Shown: positions 8,778 to 17,826, counted from the stretch's first letter. The stretch is 64,000 nucleotides of DNA from Streptacidiphilus fuscans (GCF_015690355.1 NZ_JADPRT010000015.1:84122-148121); one strand, 5' to 3'. Numbers and translations: made by a program. Notes: generated from the sequence alone by a model not told the origin.

Positions 8778-10253
8778 ATGGCTCCAACGACTGCCCCCGG
8801 TTCCGCAGGCTCCGCTCCACGGCGGACCGCACCGATCGTCCTCGCGTCCAACCGCGGCCCGGTCTCGTTCTCGGTCGGGGACGAAGGGACGCTGACCCCG
8901 CGCAGAGGCGGCGGCGGGCTGGTCTCCGGCCTGTCCGCGATCGGCACCGAGCAGGAGAGCGTCTGGGTCTGCGCGGCACTGTCCGACGGCGACCGTGCGG
9001 CAGCCCGGCAGGGCCTGACCGACCCGGACGTGCACATGCTGGACATAGACCCCGGCACCTTCACCCGGGCGTACAACGGCATCGCCAACTCGACCCTCTG
9101 GTTCGTCCACCACCTCCTCTACGACACGCCGACCAAGCCCGTCTTCGGCGCGAACTTCCGCCGCGAGTGGGCCTCCTACGAGGCGTACAACCGCGCCTTC
9201 GCGGACGCGCTGGCGGCCTGCGCCGAGCCCGGTGCGGCGGTACTGGTCCAGGACTACCACCTGTCACTGACACCACGGCTGCTGCGCGAGCTCCGACCCG
9301 ACGTGCGGATCGGCCACTTCTCGCACACGCCCTGGGCCCCGCCGGACTACTACCGACTGCTACCGGACGACGTGGCCGCCGACGTGCTGCGCGGCATCCT
9401 CGGCGCGGACCGGGCAGGGTTTCTGACGGAGCGTTGGGCGCGGTCCTTCGCGGCCTGCTGCGAGGCGGTGCTGGGCGCCGAGGTCGGCGAGGTCGCCCCC
9501 GACGCGGACGGCCTGCTGAGCATCACCTACGAGGGCCGGACCACCGTGGTCGGCGTGCACCCGCTGGGCGCGGACGCGGGCTTCCTCCGCGAGCGCGCCC
9601 ACCGCTCCGACGTGGACGCCCGGTTGGCCGCGCTGCGCGAGCAGGTCGGCGACCGGCGGACCGTGGTGCGGGTGGACCGCACCGAGCTGAGCAAGAACAT
9701 CGTCCGCGGCCTGCTCGCCTACCAGCACCTGCTGCGCACCCGCCCCGAGTGGCTCGACCGGGTCGTCCACATCGCCTTCGCCTACCCCTCCCGCCACGAC
9801 CTGCCGGAGTACCGCGAGTACACGGCGGCGGTGCTGCGGACCGCGCAGGAGATCAACGACGAGTTCGGGACGCCGAGTTGGCAACCGGTGATCCTGCACG
9901 TCAACGACGACTTCCCGCGCTCGCTGGCCGCCTACCGGCTGGCGGACGTGGCGCTGGTCAACCCGATCAGGGACGGCATGAACCTGGTCGCCAAGGAGGT
10001 CCCGGTCGTCTCGGACCGGGGCGTGGCGCTGGTGCTCTCGCGCGAGGCGGGGGCCTTCGCCGAGCTGGGCGAGGACTCGCTCACGGTCAACCCGTACGAC
10101 GTCATCGCCACGGCGGACGCGCTCGCGGCGGCGCTGGTGATGCCGGAGGAGGAACGCGCCTCCCGCAGCAAGCGCCTGGCCGAGGCCGGCACGGCGCTTC
10201 CTCCCACGGAATGGTTTCTGCAGCAGCTCCGCGCCCTGACCGCGGGCCGCTGA
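8778..10253 (+). CDS. otsA: Trehalose-6-phosphate synthase
   Basis: The 491-residue GT20 enzyme joins UDP- or GDP-glucose to glucose 6-phosphate. Motifs are IVLASNRGPVSF, RRGGGGLVSGL, VLVQDYHLSLTPRLLRELRP, IGHFSHTPWAPPDYYRLLP, VDRTELSKNI and NPIRDGMNLVAKE near the C-terminus, where the nucleotide-sugar is held. Length is normal. It sits between gpgS and otsB, which removes the phosphate from its product. Confidence 0.95.
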   Translation: MAPTTAPGSAGSAPRRTAPIVLASNRGPVSFSVGDEGTLTPRRGGGGLVSGLSAIGTEQESVWVCAALSDGDRAAARQGLTDPDVHMLDIDPGTFTRAYNGIANSTLWFVHHLLYDTPTKPVFGANFRREWASYEAYNRAFADALAACAEPGAAVLVQDYHLSLTPRLLRELRPDVRIGHFSHTPWAPPDYYRLLPDDVAADVLRGILGADRAGFLTERWARSFAACCEAVLGAEVGEVAPDADGLLSITYEGRTTVVGVHPLGADAGFLRERAHRSDVDARLAALREQVGDRRTVVRVDRTELSKNIVRGLLAYQHLLRTRPEWLDRVVHIAFAYPSRHDLPEYREYTAAVLRTAQEINDEFGTPSWQPVILHVNDDFPRSLAAYRLADVALVNPIRDGMNLVAKEVPVVSDRGVALVLSREAGAFAELGEDSLTVNPYDVIATADALAAALVMPEEERASRSKRLAEAGTALPPTEWFLQQLRALTAGR

Positions 10254-10260
10254 CCCCGTT

Positions 10261-11148
10261 ATGGTCGTAGCCATGGGCATTCCCGAGCCGAGCACCCCCG
10301 CCGGAGCAGCCGGGCTCGCCGCGCTGCTCGCCGAACCACGTCGCGCCGTCGTCGCCCTCGACTTCGACGGCACGCTGGCGCCGATCGTGGCCGACCCCGA
10401 CCAGGCGCGCGCGCACCCGGACGCCGTCCCCGCGCTGGCGCGCCTCGCGCCGCTGGTCGACACGGTCGTGGTGGTCACCGGCAGACCGGCGGGCGTCGCC
10501 GTCCGGCACGGCGGCTTCGCCGGGGTTCCCGGGCTGGAGAACCTGACCGTGCTCGGCCACTACGGCGCGGAGCGCTGGGACGCGCGCAGCGGCGAGGTGC
10601 ACGCGCCCGCCGTGCACCCGGGCATCGCGGCCGTCCGCGCCGAGCTTCCGGGCTTCCTGGACTCCGAAGGCGCCTGGCAGGGCGTCTGGATCGAGGACAA
10701 GGGCCGCGCCGTCGCCGTCCACACCCGTCGCGCCGACGACCCGGAGGCGGCCTTCGCCGCGCTCGACGCACCGCTGCACGAACTGGCCGCCCGGAACGGG
10801 CTGGTGGTCGAGCCGGGCCGGATGGTGCTGGAGCTGCGTCCGCCCGGCGTCGACAAGGGCGTCGCACTGACCGGCTTCCTCACCGAGCGCCGGGCCGGAT
10901 CCGTCCTGTACGCGGGCGACGACCTGGGCGACATCGCGGCCTTCGACGCCGTCGAGAAGCTCCGGGCCTCCGGCCTGCCGGGCGTCCTCGCCTACAGTGC
11001 GCCGACGACGGACGAACCGCCGTTGGCGGCGATCGCGGGGAGGGCCGACCTGGTCGTGCCGGGCCCGGCGGGCGTGGTCGCCCTGCTGGCCGCCCTGGCG
11101 GACAGGCTCGGCGGTACGGCTAGCGGCGCTGCCGCTTCTGCTCCCTGA
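10261..11148 (+). CDS. otsB: Trehalose-6-phosphate phosphatase
   Basis: The 295-residue HAD phosphatase has VVALDFDGTLAPIV (nucleophile and acid Asp), VVVTGRP, a cap domain with YGAERWD, and GDDLGDIAAFDAVEKL (metal-binding acidic pair). It starts 7 bp after otsA; ATG 10273 (MGIPEPS) is an alternative start that removes four residues. Its 3' end overlaps the convergent DUF3263 gene by 29 bp. It completes trehalose synthesis. Confidence 0.94.
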   Translation: MVVAMGIPEPSTPAGAAGLAALLAEPRRAVVALDFDGTLAPIVADPDQARAHPDAVPALARLAPLVDTVVVVTGRPAGVAVRHGGFAGVPGLENLTVLGHYGAERWDARSGEVHAPAVHPGIAAVRAELPGFLDSEGAWQGVWIEDKGRAVAVHTRRADDPEAAFAALDAPLHELAARNGLVVEPGRMVLELRPPGVDKGVALTGFLTERRAGSVLYAGDDLGDIAAFDAVEKLRASGLPGVLAYSAPTTDEPPLAAIAGRADLVVPGPAGVVALLAALADRLGGTASGAAASAP

Positions 11149-11350
11149 TCCGGCGCAGCCGGTTGACCAGCACCGGGTCGAAGGCCAGCGCGGCCTCGCG
11201 GTCCAGCAGGGAGTTGAGCAGCTGGGCGTAGCGGGTGGGCGAGTACCCGAGCTCCTCGCGGATCGCAGCGTCCCTGGCCCCACGGCTCCGCCAGGCGCGC
11301 GCCTCGAAGCGCAGCAGCGCCCGGTCGTGCTCGTCCAGCTCGTCGCCCAT
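11120..11350 (-). CDS. DUF3263 small protein
   Basis: The 76-residue product starts MGDELDEHDRALLRFEARAW and contains RDAAIREELGYSPTRYAQLL, the DUF3263 pattern, which resembles a sigma-region-4 or HTH-like helix pair. The C-terminus is very basic (RRIREQKRQRR). A DNA- or RNA-related role is possible but unproven. Its 3' end overlaps otsB on the other strand. Confidence 0.85.
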   Translation of the reverse strand: MGDELDEHDRALLRFEARAWRSRGARDAAIREELGYSPTRYAQLLNSLLDREAALAFDPVLVNRLRRIREQKRQRR

Positions 11351-11489
11351 CGCCCGCTGCCCTCCCCCTCGCGTCCGAGGTCCTGCCGCCCCTCACGTCG
11401 GGACGACCATACGACTTGTCATTCTGCCGCCTCCCTCTGACGCAGGTTGCTCCTCCCCCGGGCCACCCGCGCGGGCTACGGTCGGCGGC

Positions 11490-11834
11490 ATGACCAGTTT
11501 CGCCGTGCACATCCCCGACGCCGAGCTCGAACCGGACCCGCTCGACCCCAGCCAGATCGTCTCCGGCACCCCTGAGGTGTCCGGCAAGGTGCTGTGGGAG
11601 TCCGCGGACGGCAAGCAGATCCGCGGCATCTGGCAGATCACCCCGGGCGTCGTCACCGACACCGAGGCCGACGAACTCTTCGTCGTCGTCTCCGGCCGCG
11701 CCACCATCGCGGTCGCCGACGGCCCGACCTTCGACGTCGGCCCGGGCGACGCCTGCGTCCTGCGTGAGGGTGACGAGACCACCTGGACCGTGCACGAGAC
11801 GCTGCGCAAGGCGTACCACATCACCCTTCCGTAG
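11490..11834 (+). CDS. Cupin-domain protein
   Basis: The 114-residue single cupin has GIWQITPGVVTDTEADELFV, VSGRATIAV, GPGDACVLREGDETTW and HETLRKAYHITL, the (S)-ureidoglycine/EutQ-like cupin_3 pattern. Metal ligands are less complete than in classic cupins (EADE rather than HxH). ATG at 11490 follows GGTCGGCGGC. Function unknown. Confidence 0.8.
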   Translation: MTSFAVHIPDAELEPDPLDPSQIVSGTPEVSGKVLWESADGKQIRGIWQITPGVVTDTEADELFVVVSGRATIAVADGPTFDVGPGDACVLREGDETTWTVHETLRKAYHITLP

Positions 11835-11846
11835 CCGACGAAACGT

Positions 11847-11885
11847 CAGAGGGGCGGCCGCGCACGATGCGCGACCGCCCCTCTG
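11847..11885. terminator. Bidirectional terminator between cupin gene and ABC operon
   Basis: Eighteen-base arms with one mismatch (CAGAGGGGCGG.CGCGCA and its complement) flank a 3-nt loop. It serves both the cupin gene (+) and the permease operon (-), which converge here. Confidence 0.85.
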
Positions 11886-11908
11886 CCTTTGCCCTGCGGC
11901 GCGGAGCG

Positions 11909-12793
11909 CTACTTCACCGCGCCCGCCGTCAGGCCGGAGGCGACCTTGCCCTCGATCAGGGCGAACAGGATGATCACCGGGATGGTGGCGATCACCGAGC
12001 CGGCGAAGAGGTGCTGCCAGTCCACGCTGTACTCGCCGACGAAATTGGAGATCTTGACGGTCAGCGTGCGCGGGCCGGCCTGGGTGGTCAGGGTGAGCGC
12101 GACGATGAACTCGTTCCAGGCCGCGATGAAGGTGAAGATCAGCGCCGTGACGATGCCGGGCGCGGCCAGCGGCATGATGACGCGGAACATCGCGCCGATC
12201 CGGCTGCAGCCGTCGACGATCGCGGCCTCCTCGATCTCCTTGGGGATCGCGCTGAAGTACGCGTTCAGGATCCACACCGCGAAGGCCATGTTGAAGCCCG
12301 CGTTGACCAGGATCAGCGACCAGATCGAGTCGATCATGTTGAACTGGACGAACTGCTGGTAGATGCCGACGATCATCGCGGTCGGCTGGAACATCTGGGT
12401 GATCAGCACCAGCAGCAGGAAGATCCACTTGCCGCGGAAGTTGCGCCGGGCGGTGTAGTACGCGGCCGGGATCGCGACCAGCAGCACCAGCGCCGTCGCG
12501 CCGCCAGCGATCTCCAGGCTGGTGGCGAGGCTGCCGCCGAGGCCGGTGGACCAGATGTTGAGGAAGCTGGCCAGCGTCGGATGGGACGGCAGCAGGTTTC
12601 GGTCGTGGAGCTCGCTGCCCGGACGGACCGCGGTGACGACCATCTCCAGGTAGGGCAGCAGGAAGAAGAGCCCGATCAGGTACGCGCCGCCGGCCATGCA
12701 GACGGTGCGCAGCTTCGGCAGCCGACGCTGCGTGGCGGACTTGTTCGCCTTGCGGGCCGCGGAGGCCGGCGCGGGGGCGGTAACGGTCGTCAT
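11909..12793 (-). CDS. Sugar ABC transporter permease (MalG type)
   Basis: The 294-residue CUT1-family permease has six predicted membrane helices and the EAA loop EIEEAAIVDGCSRIGAMFRV before IMPLAAPGIVTALIFTF. It moves an oligosaccharide with its partner permease (12795-13790), the lipoprotein (13887-15152) and an ATPase not encoded here. The gap to the upstream permease is 1 bp, so they are cotranslated. The MsiK-type ATPase at 61972 is the likely energy unit. Confidence 0.93.
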   Translation of the reverse strand: MTTVTAPAPASAARKANKSATQRRLPKLRTVCMAGGAYLIGLFFLLPYLEMVVTAVRPGSELHDRNLLPSHPTLASFLNIWSTGLGGSLATSLEIAGGATALVLLVAIPAAYYTARRNFRGKWIFLLLVLITQMFQPTAMIVGIYQQFVQFNMIDSIWSLILVNAGFNMAFAVWILNAYFSAIPKEIEEAAIVDGCSRIGAMFRVIMPLAAPGIVTALIFTFIAAWNEFIVALTLTTQAGPRTLTVKISNFVGEYSVDWQHLFAGSVIATIPVIILFALIEGKVASGLTAGAVK

Positions 12794-12794
12794 G

Positions 12795-13790
12795 TCAGTC
12801 CTCCGCGGAGTTCCACTTGGACGCCCGCAGGAAGAGCAGGACGATCACGATGATGAAGCCGAAGTTGACCACCGACATCGCCGCGGCTTCGCCGATGCTG
12901 GTCTGCTGGGTGTTGAACATGAACAGCGTGCTGGTGGAGGTCTCGTTGCCGGGGCCGCCGCCCGTCATCTCGTAGATGATCGGGAAGGAGTTGAAGACGT
13001 TCATGATGTTGATCAGCGCGGCCACCAGCAGTGCCGGACGCAGCAGCGGCAGCGTGATCGACCAGTAGGTGCGCACCACCCCGGCGCCGTCGAGGCGGGC
13101 CGCCTCGTAGACGTCGTCCGGGATCGCCTGGAGTCCCGCCAGCAGCGCGTAGGTGGTGAACGGCACCGAGACGAAGACCGCGACGAAGATCTCCCAGCTG
13201 AACCCCGCGGTCTGGCTGGCAAGCCAGTTGACGCTGTTGTAGTTCTTCATGAAGCCCAGGTCGTGCAGCAGCACCAGGATGGTGCCGTTGCTCGGGTTGA
13301 GCATCCACTTGAAGACGATGGAGGTCATCACCACCGAGGCGGCCCACGGCGCGATCAGCGCCCAGCGGGCGACCCGGCGGCCGGGGAACTCCTGGTTGAA
13401 CAGCTGGGCGACACCGAGCGAGATCAGGATGGTCAGCGCGACCACCGTCACGACCCAGATGCCGGTGCGGATCATCACGCCGGGCAGGTCCTGCTCGGCG
13501 AAGAGCCGGGAGAAGTTCGACCAGCCCGCACCGCCCTGGTCGAAGCCCATGGAGTCGTACTTCTGACGTGCGGTCAGGAACATCGAGACCACCGGCCAGA
13601 TCACCACGAAGAGGATCAGCGCGGTGGCCGGGGCGATCCACGGCAGGGGCGCCAGTGCCCGCAGCACGCGGCGGCCCGCGCCGTACCGGGGGCCGGACGG
13701 CCGGGGGGCGTCATTGCTCCCAGGTGCCGACTCCAGCAGGCCGGCTCCGGCCGCCGAGTCCTGGGTCGATTGCGTCATGGTCTGCTCCAT
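12795..13790 (-). CDS. Sugar ABC transporter permease (MalF type)
   Basis: The 331-residue CUT1 permease has a long soluble N-terminus (to about residue 45), six to seven membrane helices, and an EAA loop IPDDVYEAARLDGAGVVRTY. The ATG at 13790 or the second ATG four codons later could serve as start. A strong hairpin separates it from the lipoprotein gene, which probably lowers permease mRNA relative to the binding protein. Confidence 0.93.
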   Translation of the reverse strand: MEQTMTQSTQDSAAGAGLLESAPGSNDAPRPSGPRYGAGRRVLRALAPLPWIAPATALILFVVIWPVVSMFLTARQKYDSMGFDQGGAGWSNFSRLFAEQDLPGVMIRTGIWVVTVVALTILISLGVAQLFNQEFPGRRVARWALIAPWAASVVMTSIVFKWMLNPSNGTILVLLHDLGFMKNYNSVNWLASQTAGFSWEIFVAVFVSVPFTTYALLAGLQAIPDDVYEAARLDGAGVVRTYWSITLPLLRPALLVAALINIMNVFNSFPIIYEMTGGGPGNETSTSTLFMFNTQQTSIGEAAAMSVVNFGFIIVIVLLFLRASKWNSAED

Positions 13791-13806
13791 GGCATACGCG
13801 CCGACG

Positions 13807-13839
13807 GGCCGGCCGGCGGGGGTGACCCGCCGGCCGGCC
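13807..13839 (-). promoter_or_regulatory. Intercistronic hairpin between binding protein and permeases
   Basis: Perfect 14-bp GC-only arms (GGCCGGCCGGCGGG and its complement) enclose GGTGA. Such hairpins after binding-protein genes usually cause partial termination or protect the upstream mRNA 3' end, so more lipoprotein than permease is made. Confidence 0.75.
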
Positions 13840-13886
13840 GCCGACAGTGCGGACTACCGGGCGTCCTGAGTTCAGGACTGCCGGAC

Positions 13887-15152
13887 TTACTGGTTGCTGG
13901 TGGCGAAGTTCTGCAGGCCGTTCAGGACCGAGGCCGCGTTGTCGGAGGCGGCGGTGCCCAGGGTCTGCTTGAGCTTGGCCAGCACCGTGTTCCAGTTGGT
14001 GTTGGACGGGTAGACCACCGAGTTCGGGACGTTCTTGAGGAAGCCCGCCGCGACCGGGTCCTGGCCGGAGAGGGTCGCGGACGCCGAGGTGGTGGCCGGG
14101 AGCAGGTCGTACTCCTTGTCGAAGGAGATCTGGTTGGCGTCCGAGTAGACGTAGTCCAGGAACTCCTTGATCTGCGCGGCGTGGCCGCCCTGCTTGAACG
14201 CGACGACGTCGTCGTGCACGCCCAGGGTCTGGGTCAGCGGAGCGGTCTTGCCGGGCATCGGGACGACGCCGTAGTCGGCGGTGGTCAGCTTGCCGGTCTT
14301 GACGATGTCCGGCAGCAGCGCGCCGGAGCCGCCGACCATGCCGACCTGGCCGGCCGAGAAGGCGTCCCACATCTGCTGGCGGTTGGTGCTCGCCGGGCCG
14401 GGCTCGGTGTCGCCGGCCTTGACCAGCTGGTTCATGAACTGGAAGGTCTGGATGTTGGCCGCGGAGTTGATGTCGTACTTGCCGGAGGAGTCGACGTAGC
14501 CGCCGCCGTTGCCCAGCATCCACAGGTAGGACTCACCCTGGGCCTCCTCGGGGCCCAGCGGCAGGCCGTAGCCGATGTTGCCGCCGCCCAGCGCCTTGAT
14601 CTTGGCGGCGTCGTTCTGGATGTCGGTCCAGGTCTGCGGCGGGGTGGCGATCTTCGCGGCGGCGAAGAGCTTCTTGTTGTAGAAGAGGCCGCGGGCGCTG
14701 GTGGTGAACGGGGCGCCGTAGGCGACGCCGTCGGTTCCGTCCTCCTGCTTGGCGAAGACCGGGATCAGGTTGCTGATCGTGCTGGACGACATCACGTCGG
14801 TCAGCGGGTAGAGCAGGCCGTCGGCCGCGAACTGCTGGGGCGCGTCGCCCTCGAGGATGTCCGGGTACTGCTTGTCCTGGATCATCGTGGCGACCTGGGC
14901 CCAGTTGGTCCAGGCGATGGTCTGCACGTGGACGGTGATGTCCGGGTGGGCCTTGTGGAACGCGTCCGCGAGGGTCTGCCAGTAGGTCTGGGTGCTGTTG
15001 GAGGTACCGGCGGTGCCATAGTCGGCGGCGAGCAGGTTGATGGTGGTCGAGCCACCGGAAGAACCCGAGCTGCCCGAGGAGGAGCTGCATGCCGACAGCG
15101 CCATGACCCCGGCGACACCGATTGCTGAGAGAGCGAGCAAACGACGCTTCAA
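13887..15152 (-). CDS. Sugar-binding lipoprotein of ABC transporter
   Basis: The 421-residue extracellular solute-binding protein (family 1) has an N-terminal lipoprotein signal: MKRRLLALSAIGVAGVMAL followed by lipobox LSAC with Cys22, then a Ser/Gly linker. The body has ITVHVQTIAWTNWAQV, PDILEGDAPQQFAADGLLYP and DAFSAGQVGMVGGSGALLPD typical of CUT1 binding proteins. Divergence from nagK-nagA with dre-like boxes between suggests GlcNAc or chito-oligosaccharide as cargo, but the sugar is inferred from context only. Confidence 0.92.
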   Translation of the reverse strand: MKRRLLALSAIGVAGVMALSACSSSSGSSGSSGGSTTINLLAADYGTAGTSNSTQTYWQTLADAFHKAHPDITVHVQTIAWTNWAQVATMIQDKQYPDILEGDAPQQFAADGLLYPLTDVMSSSTISNLIPVFAKQEDGTDGVAYGAPFTTSARGLFYNKKLFAAAKIATPPQTWTDIQNDAAKIKALGGGNIGYGLPLGPEEAQGESYLWMLGNGGGYVDSSGKYDINSAANIQTFQFMNQLVKAGDTEPGPASTNRQQMWDAFSAGQVGMVGGSGALLPDIVKTGKLTTADYGVVPMPGKTAPLTQTLGVHDDVVAFKQGGHAAQIKEFLDYVYSDANQISFDKEYDLLPATTSASATLSGQDPVAAGFLKNVPNSVVYPSNTNWNTVLAKLKQTLGTAASDNAASVLNGLQNFATSNQ

Positions 15153-15317
15153 GAAAACCTACCGCCTTCGCAGATGCGAACCCGGTCCCTGCCGGGGTCG
15201 ATTGTCAGTCCAGGTCCGGCAGTTGGGGGGCCGGCGGAGGTGGGGGTCACCGCCGGCCGGCCCGGGCTGCGCTGCCGCCGTCCCGGTGTGACGGCCAGTC
15301 TGGTCACGACCCGCGCA

Positions 15318-15333
15318 AGAGGTCTACACCATT
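15318..15333 (-). promoter_or_regulatory. dre-like DasR box near the ABC operon promoter
   Basis: The minus strand reads AATGGTGTAGACCTCT, 13 of 16 matching ACTGGTCTAGACCACT. It lies about 165 bp upstream of the lipoprotein start. Confidence 0.55.
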
Positions 15334-15439
15334 TACCGAAAAGCTGGGGTTCGTTGCGCCCTGTGCAACGGCAATTCGGAACATCACCGTGCAAAGCCGC
15401 CGATTTGCCGGGGCCTGCGGGTCACAATCGACTGGACCA

Positions 15440-15455
15440 CTTGGTCTAGACCAGC
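15440..15455 (+). promoter_or_regulatory. DasR box with perfect TGGTCTAGACCA core
   Basis: TGGTCTAGACCA at 15442-15453 is the exact palindromic core of the dre consensus, with ACT- and -GCT flanks. It lies midway in the divergent intergenic region, so one DasR dimer could repress both the transporter and nagK-nagA until GlcN-6-phosphate rises. Confidence 0.85.
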
Positions 15456-15643
15456 TGTCCGAAGGGTGTTTTCGGGGACCGGCGGGGGCCTCCGGGGAGC
15501 TGCCGCGGAGCCGCTGCGGAACGGCCGGGATTTCCGTGGATCTCGACCGGATCCCGGACGGATCGGGCGGCGACGACGGCCCGATCACGCACATTCCGCG
15601 CAAAAGCCTCGGTACATTGGCCATGGACCAGACCAATCTGCAA

Positions 15644-15659
15644 ACTGGACTAGACCTCT
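15644..15659 (+). promoter_or_regulatory. DasR box upstream of nagK
   Basis: ACTGGACTAGACCTCT matches the dre consensus at 14 of 16 positions and ends 29 bp before the nagK start codon. Confidence 0.8.
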
Positions 15660-15688
15660 GTGCGTTCCAGGAGGGAGACTGTCGCGTC

Positions 15689-16618
15689 GTGAAGCACGTC
15701 ATCGCACTCGATGTCGGCGGGACCGGCATGAAGGCCGCGCTGGTCGCCCCCGACGGCACCCTGCTCCATGAGGCACGCCGCCCCACCGGCCGCGAGCACG
15801 GCACGCCAGCCGTCGTGTCCGCGATCCTCGACTTCGCCGCCGAACTGCGCGACGAAGGCAGGCAGCGGTTCGGCGAGACCGCCGCCGCGGCCGGCGTCGT
15901 GGTGCCCGGCACCATCGACGAGGCGGAGGGGGTCGCCGTCTTCTCCGCCAACCTCGGCTGGCGCGACCTGCCGATGCGCAAGCTCCTCGGCGAGCGGCTC
16001 GGCATCCCGATCGCGCTCGGCCACGACGTCCGCACCGGAGCCCTGGCCGAGGGGCGGCTCGGCGCCGGGCGCGGCGTCTCGCGCTTCTTCTTCATCGCAC
16101 TCGGCACCGGCATCGCGGGCGGCATCGGCATCGACGGCCGGATCGAGTCCGGGGCCCACGGCAACGGCGGCGAGATCGGCCATGTCATGGTCCGGCCCGG
16201 CGGTCCGGCCTGCGGCTGCGGCGCCCACGGCTGCCTGGAGACGGTCGCCTCGGCCGGAGCGGTCTCCCGCGCCTGGGCGGCTGCCTCCGGCAACCCCGGG
16301 GCCACCGCCGCCGACTGCGCCACCGCCGTCGCGGCGGGCGACCCGCGCGCCGTCACCGTCTGGACCGACGCGCTGTCCGCGCTCGCCGACGGGATCGTGA
16401 TGGCGCACAGCCTGCTCGACACCGGAACCGTCATCATCGGCGGCGGCCTGGCCGAGGCAGGTGACACCTTGTTCGCACCACTGCGCGTCGCGGTCACGGA
16501 ACGACTCTCGTTCCAGGTGCCGCCCGCGCTCGTACCGGCGATGCTCAAAGACACCGCCGCATGCCTGGGCGCGGGGCTCCTCGCCTGGGATCTGCTCTCA
16601 CTGGAGGTGACCGCGTGA
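15689..16618 (+). CDS. nagK: ROK-family N-acetylglucosamine/sugar kinase
   Basis: The 309-residue ROK kinase has the ATP-phosphate loop ALDVGGTGMKAALV, GHDVRTGALAEGRLG (catalytic Asp), HGNGGEIGHVMV and the zinc motif CGCGAHGCLETVAS. It lacks the N-terminal HTH of ROK repressors. GTG at 15689 was chosen because the family alignment begins there; AGGAGGGA lies slightly far upstream, and an ATG at 15623 would add 22 residues. It overlaps nagA by 4 bases (GTGA). Context makes GlcNAc to GlcNAc-6-phosphate the likely reaction. Confidence 0.9.
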   Translation: MKHVIALDVGGTGMKAALVAPDGTLLHEARRPTGREHGTPAVVSAILDFAAELRDEGRQRFGETAAAAGVVVPGTIDEAEGVAVFSANLGWRDLPMRKLLGERLGIPIALGHDVRTGALAEGRLGAGRGVSRFFFIALGTGIAGGIGIDGRIESGAHGNGGEIGHVMVRPGGPACGCGAHGCLETVASAGAVSRAWAAASGNPGATAADCATAVAAGDPRAVTVWTDALSALADGIVMAHSLLDTGTVIIGGGLAEAGDTLFAPLRVAVTERLSFQVPPALVPAMLKDTAACLGAGLLAWDLLSLEVTA

Positions 16619-17808
16619 CCGACGCGGAGCGCACTGTGCTGGCCGGGGCCAGGCTCGTCCTGCCCACCGGCGTCGTCGAGAACGGGAAGATCGCGGTGGA
16701 GAACGGCCGGATCACCGAGATCGCGGCGCCGGTCACTCCCCCGGACGGTACAGCTCCCGCCCTCGACCTCACCGGCCTCACCGTGGTCCCGGGCTTCGTC
16801 GACATGCACGTCCACGGCGGCGGCGGCGCCTCCTACCACTCCGGTACCGCCGAGCAGATCATCACGGCCGCGCACACCCACCTCGCCCACGGCACCACCA
16901 CGACCGTGGCCTCGACCGTCACCGGCGAGATCGACGACCTGTGCCGGCAGGCCGGGCTGCTCAGCGAGTTGGTCGAGGACGGCGTGCTGGCCGGGATCCA
17001 CTTCGAGGGCCCGTTCATCTCGACCAACCGCTGCGGCGCGCACGACCCCGACCTGCTGCGCGACCCGGACCCCGCGGTGGTCCGCAAGCTGCTCGACGCC
17101 TCCCGGGGCGCGGCGCGGATGGTGACCCTGGCACCCGAGCTGGACGGCGGCATCGAGTCGATCCGGCTGCTCGTCGAGCGCGGCGTGATCGCCGCCATCG
17201 GCCACACCGACGCCGGCTACGACACCACCCTGGCGGGCGTCGCCGCGGGCGCCACGGTCGCCACGCACCTGTTCAACGCCATGCCCGCGGTGGGCCACCG
17301 CACGCCCGGCCCGATCGTGGCGCTGCTGGAGGACGAGCGGGTCACCGTCGAGCTGATCGGCGACGGCGTCCACCTGCACCCCTCCGTCGTCGACCTCGCC
17401 TTCCGCGGCGCGGGGGCGGAGCGGGTGGCGCTGGTCACCGACGCGATGGACGCGGCCGGCTTCGGCGACGGCGACTACATGCTCGGCCCGCTGGCCGTGA
17501 AGGTGCGCGAGGGCGTCGCCCGACTCGCCGAGGGCGGCTCGATCGCGGGCTCGACGCTGACGCTGGACGTGGCGTTCAAGCGCGCGGTGACGATCAACGG
17601 CCTGCCGCTGGAAACGGTCAGCCGGATGCTCTCGCTCAACCCGGCACGGCAGTTGGGCCTTTCCGACCGGATCGGCTCGCTGGAGGTCGGCAAGCGCGCG
17701 GACCTGGTGGTGCTGGACGAGCAGTACGAGGTGGTCGCCGTCATGCGCGACGGCGTCTGGGCGGTCGGCGCGGACAAGCTCACCGACCGCGTCCCGGTGG
17801 CGCGCTGA
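16615..17808 (+). CDS. nagA: N-acetylglucosamine-6-phosphate deacetylase
   Basis: The 397-residue amidohydrolase has FVDMHVHGGGGASYH (metal HxH), HFEGPFIS (metal Glu), AIGHTDAGYDTT, THLFNAMPAVGHR and LVTDAMDAAG (catalytic Asp), followed by GSTLTLD. It removes acetate from GlcNAc-6-phosphate, giving GlcN-6-phosphate, the known effector of DasR. GTG start coupled to the nagK stop. A terminator follows at 17827-17863. Confidence 0.96.
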   Translation: MTDAERTVLAGARLVLPTGVVENGKIAVENGRITEIAAPVTPPDGTAPALDLTGLTVVPGFVDMHVHGGGGASYHSGTAEQIITAAHTHLAHGTTTTVASTVTGEIDDLCRQAGLLSELVEDGVLAGIHFEGPFISTNRCGAHDPDLLRDPDPAVVRKLLDASRGAARMVTLAPELDGGIESIRLLVERGVIAAIGHTDAGYDTTLAGVAAGATVATHLFNAMPAVGHRTPGPIVALLEDERVTVELIGDGVHLHPSVVDLAFRGAGAERVALVTDAMDAAGFGDGDYMLGPLAVKVREGVARLAEGGSIAGSTLTLDVAFKRAVTINGLPLETVSRMLSLNPARQLGLSDRIGSLEVGKRADLVVLDEQYEVVAVMRDGVWAVGADKLTDRVPVAR

Positions 17809-17826
17809 CGGAACGCCAGTGCATGA

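Noticed and set aside
12696..15128. 810-residue open frame opposite the ABC operon
   Set aside because: Runs across three real genes and their gaps; it has no start-site or family support.
15623..15688. Earlier ATG for nagK
   Set aside because: It would place the dre box inside the coding region and adds residues not seen in ROK kinases; kept only as an alternative.
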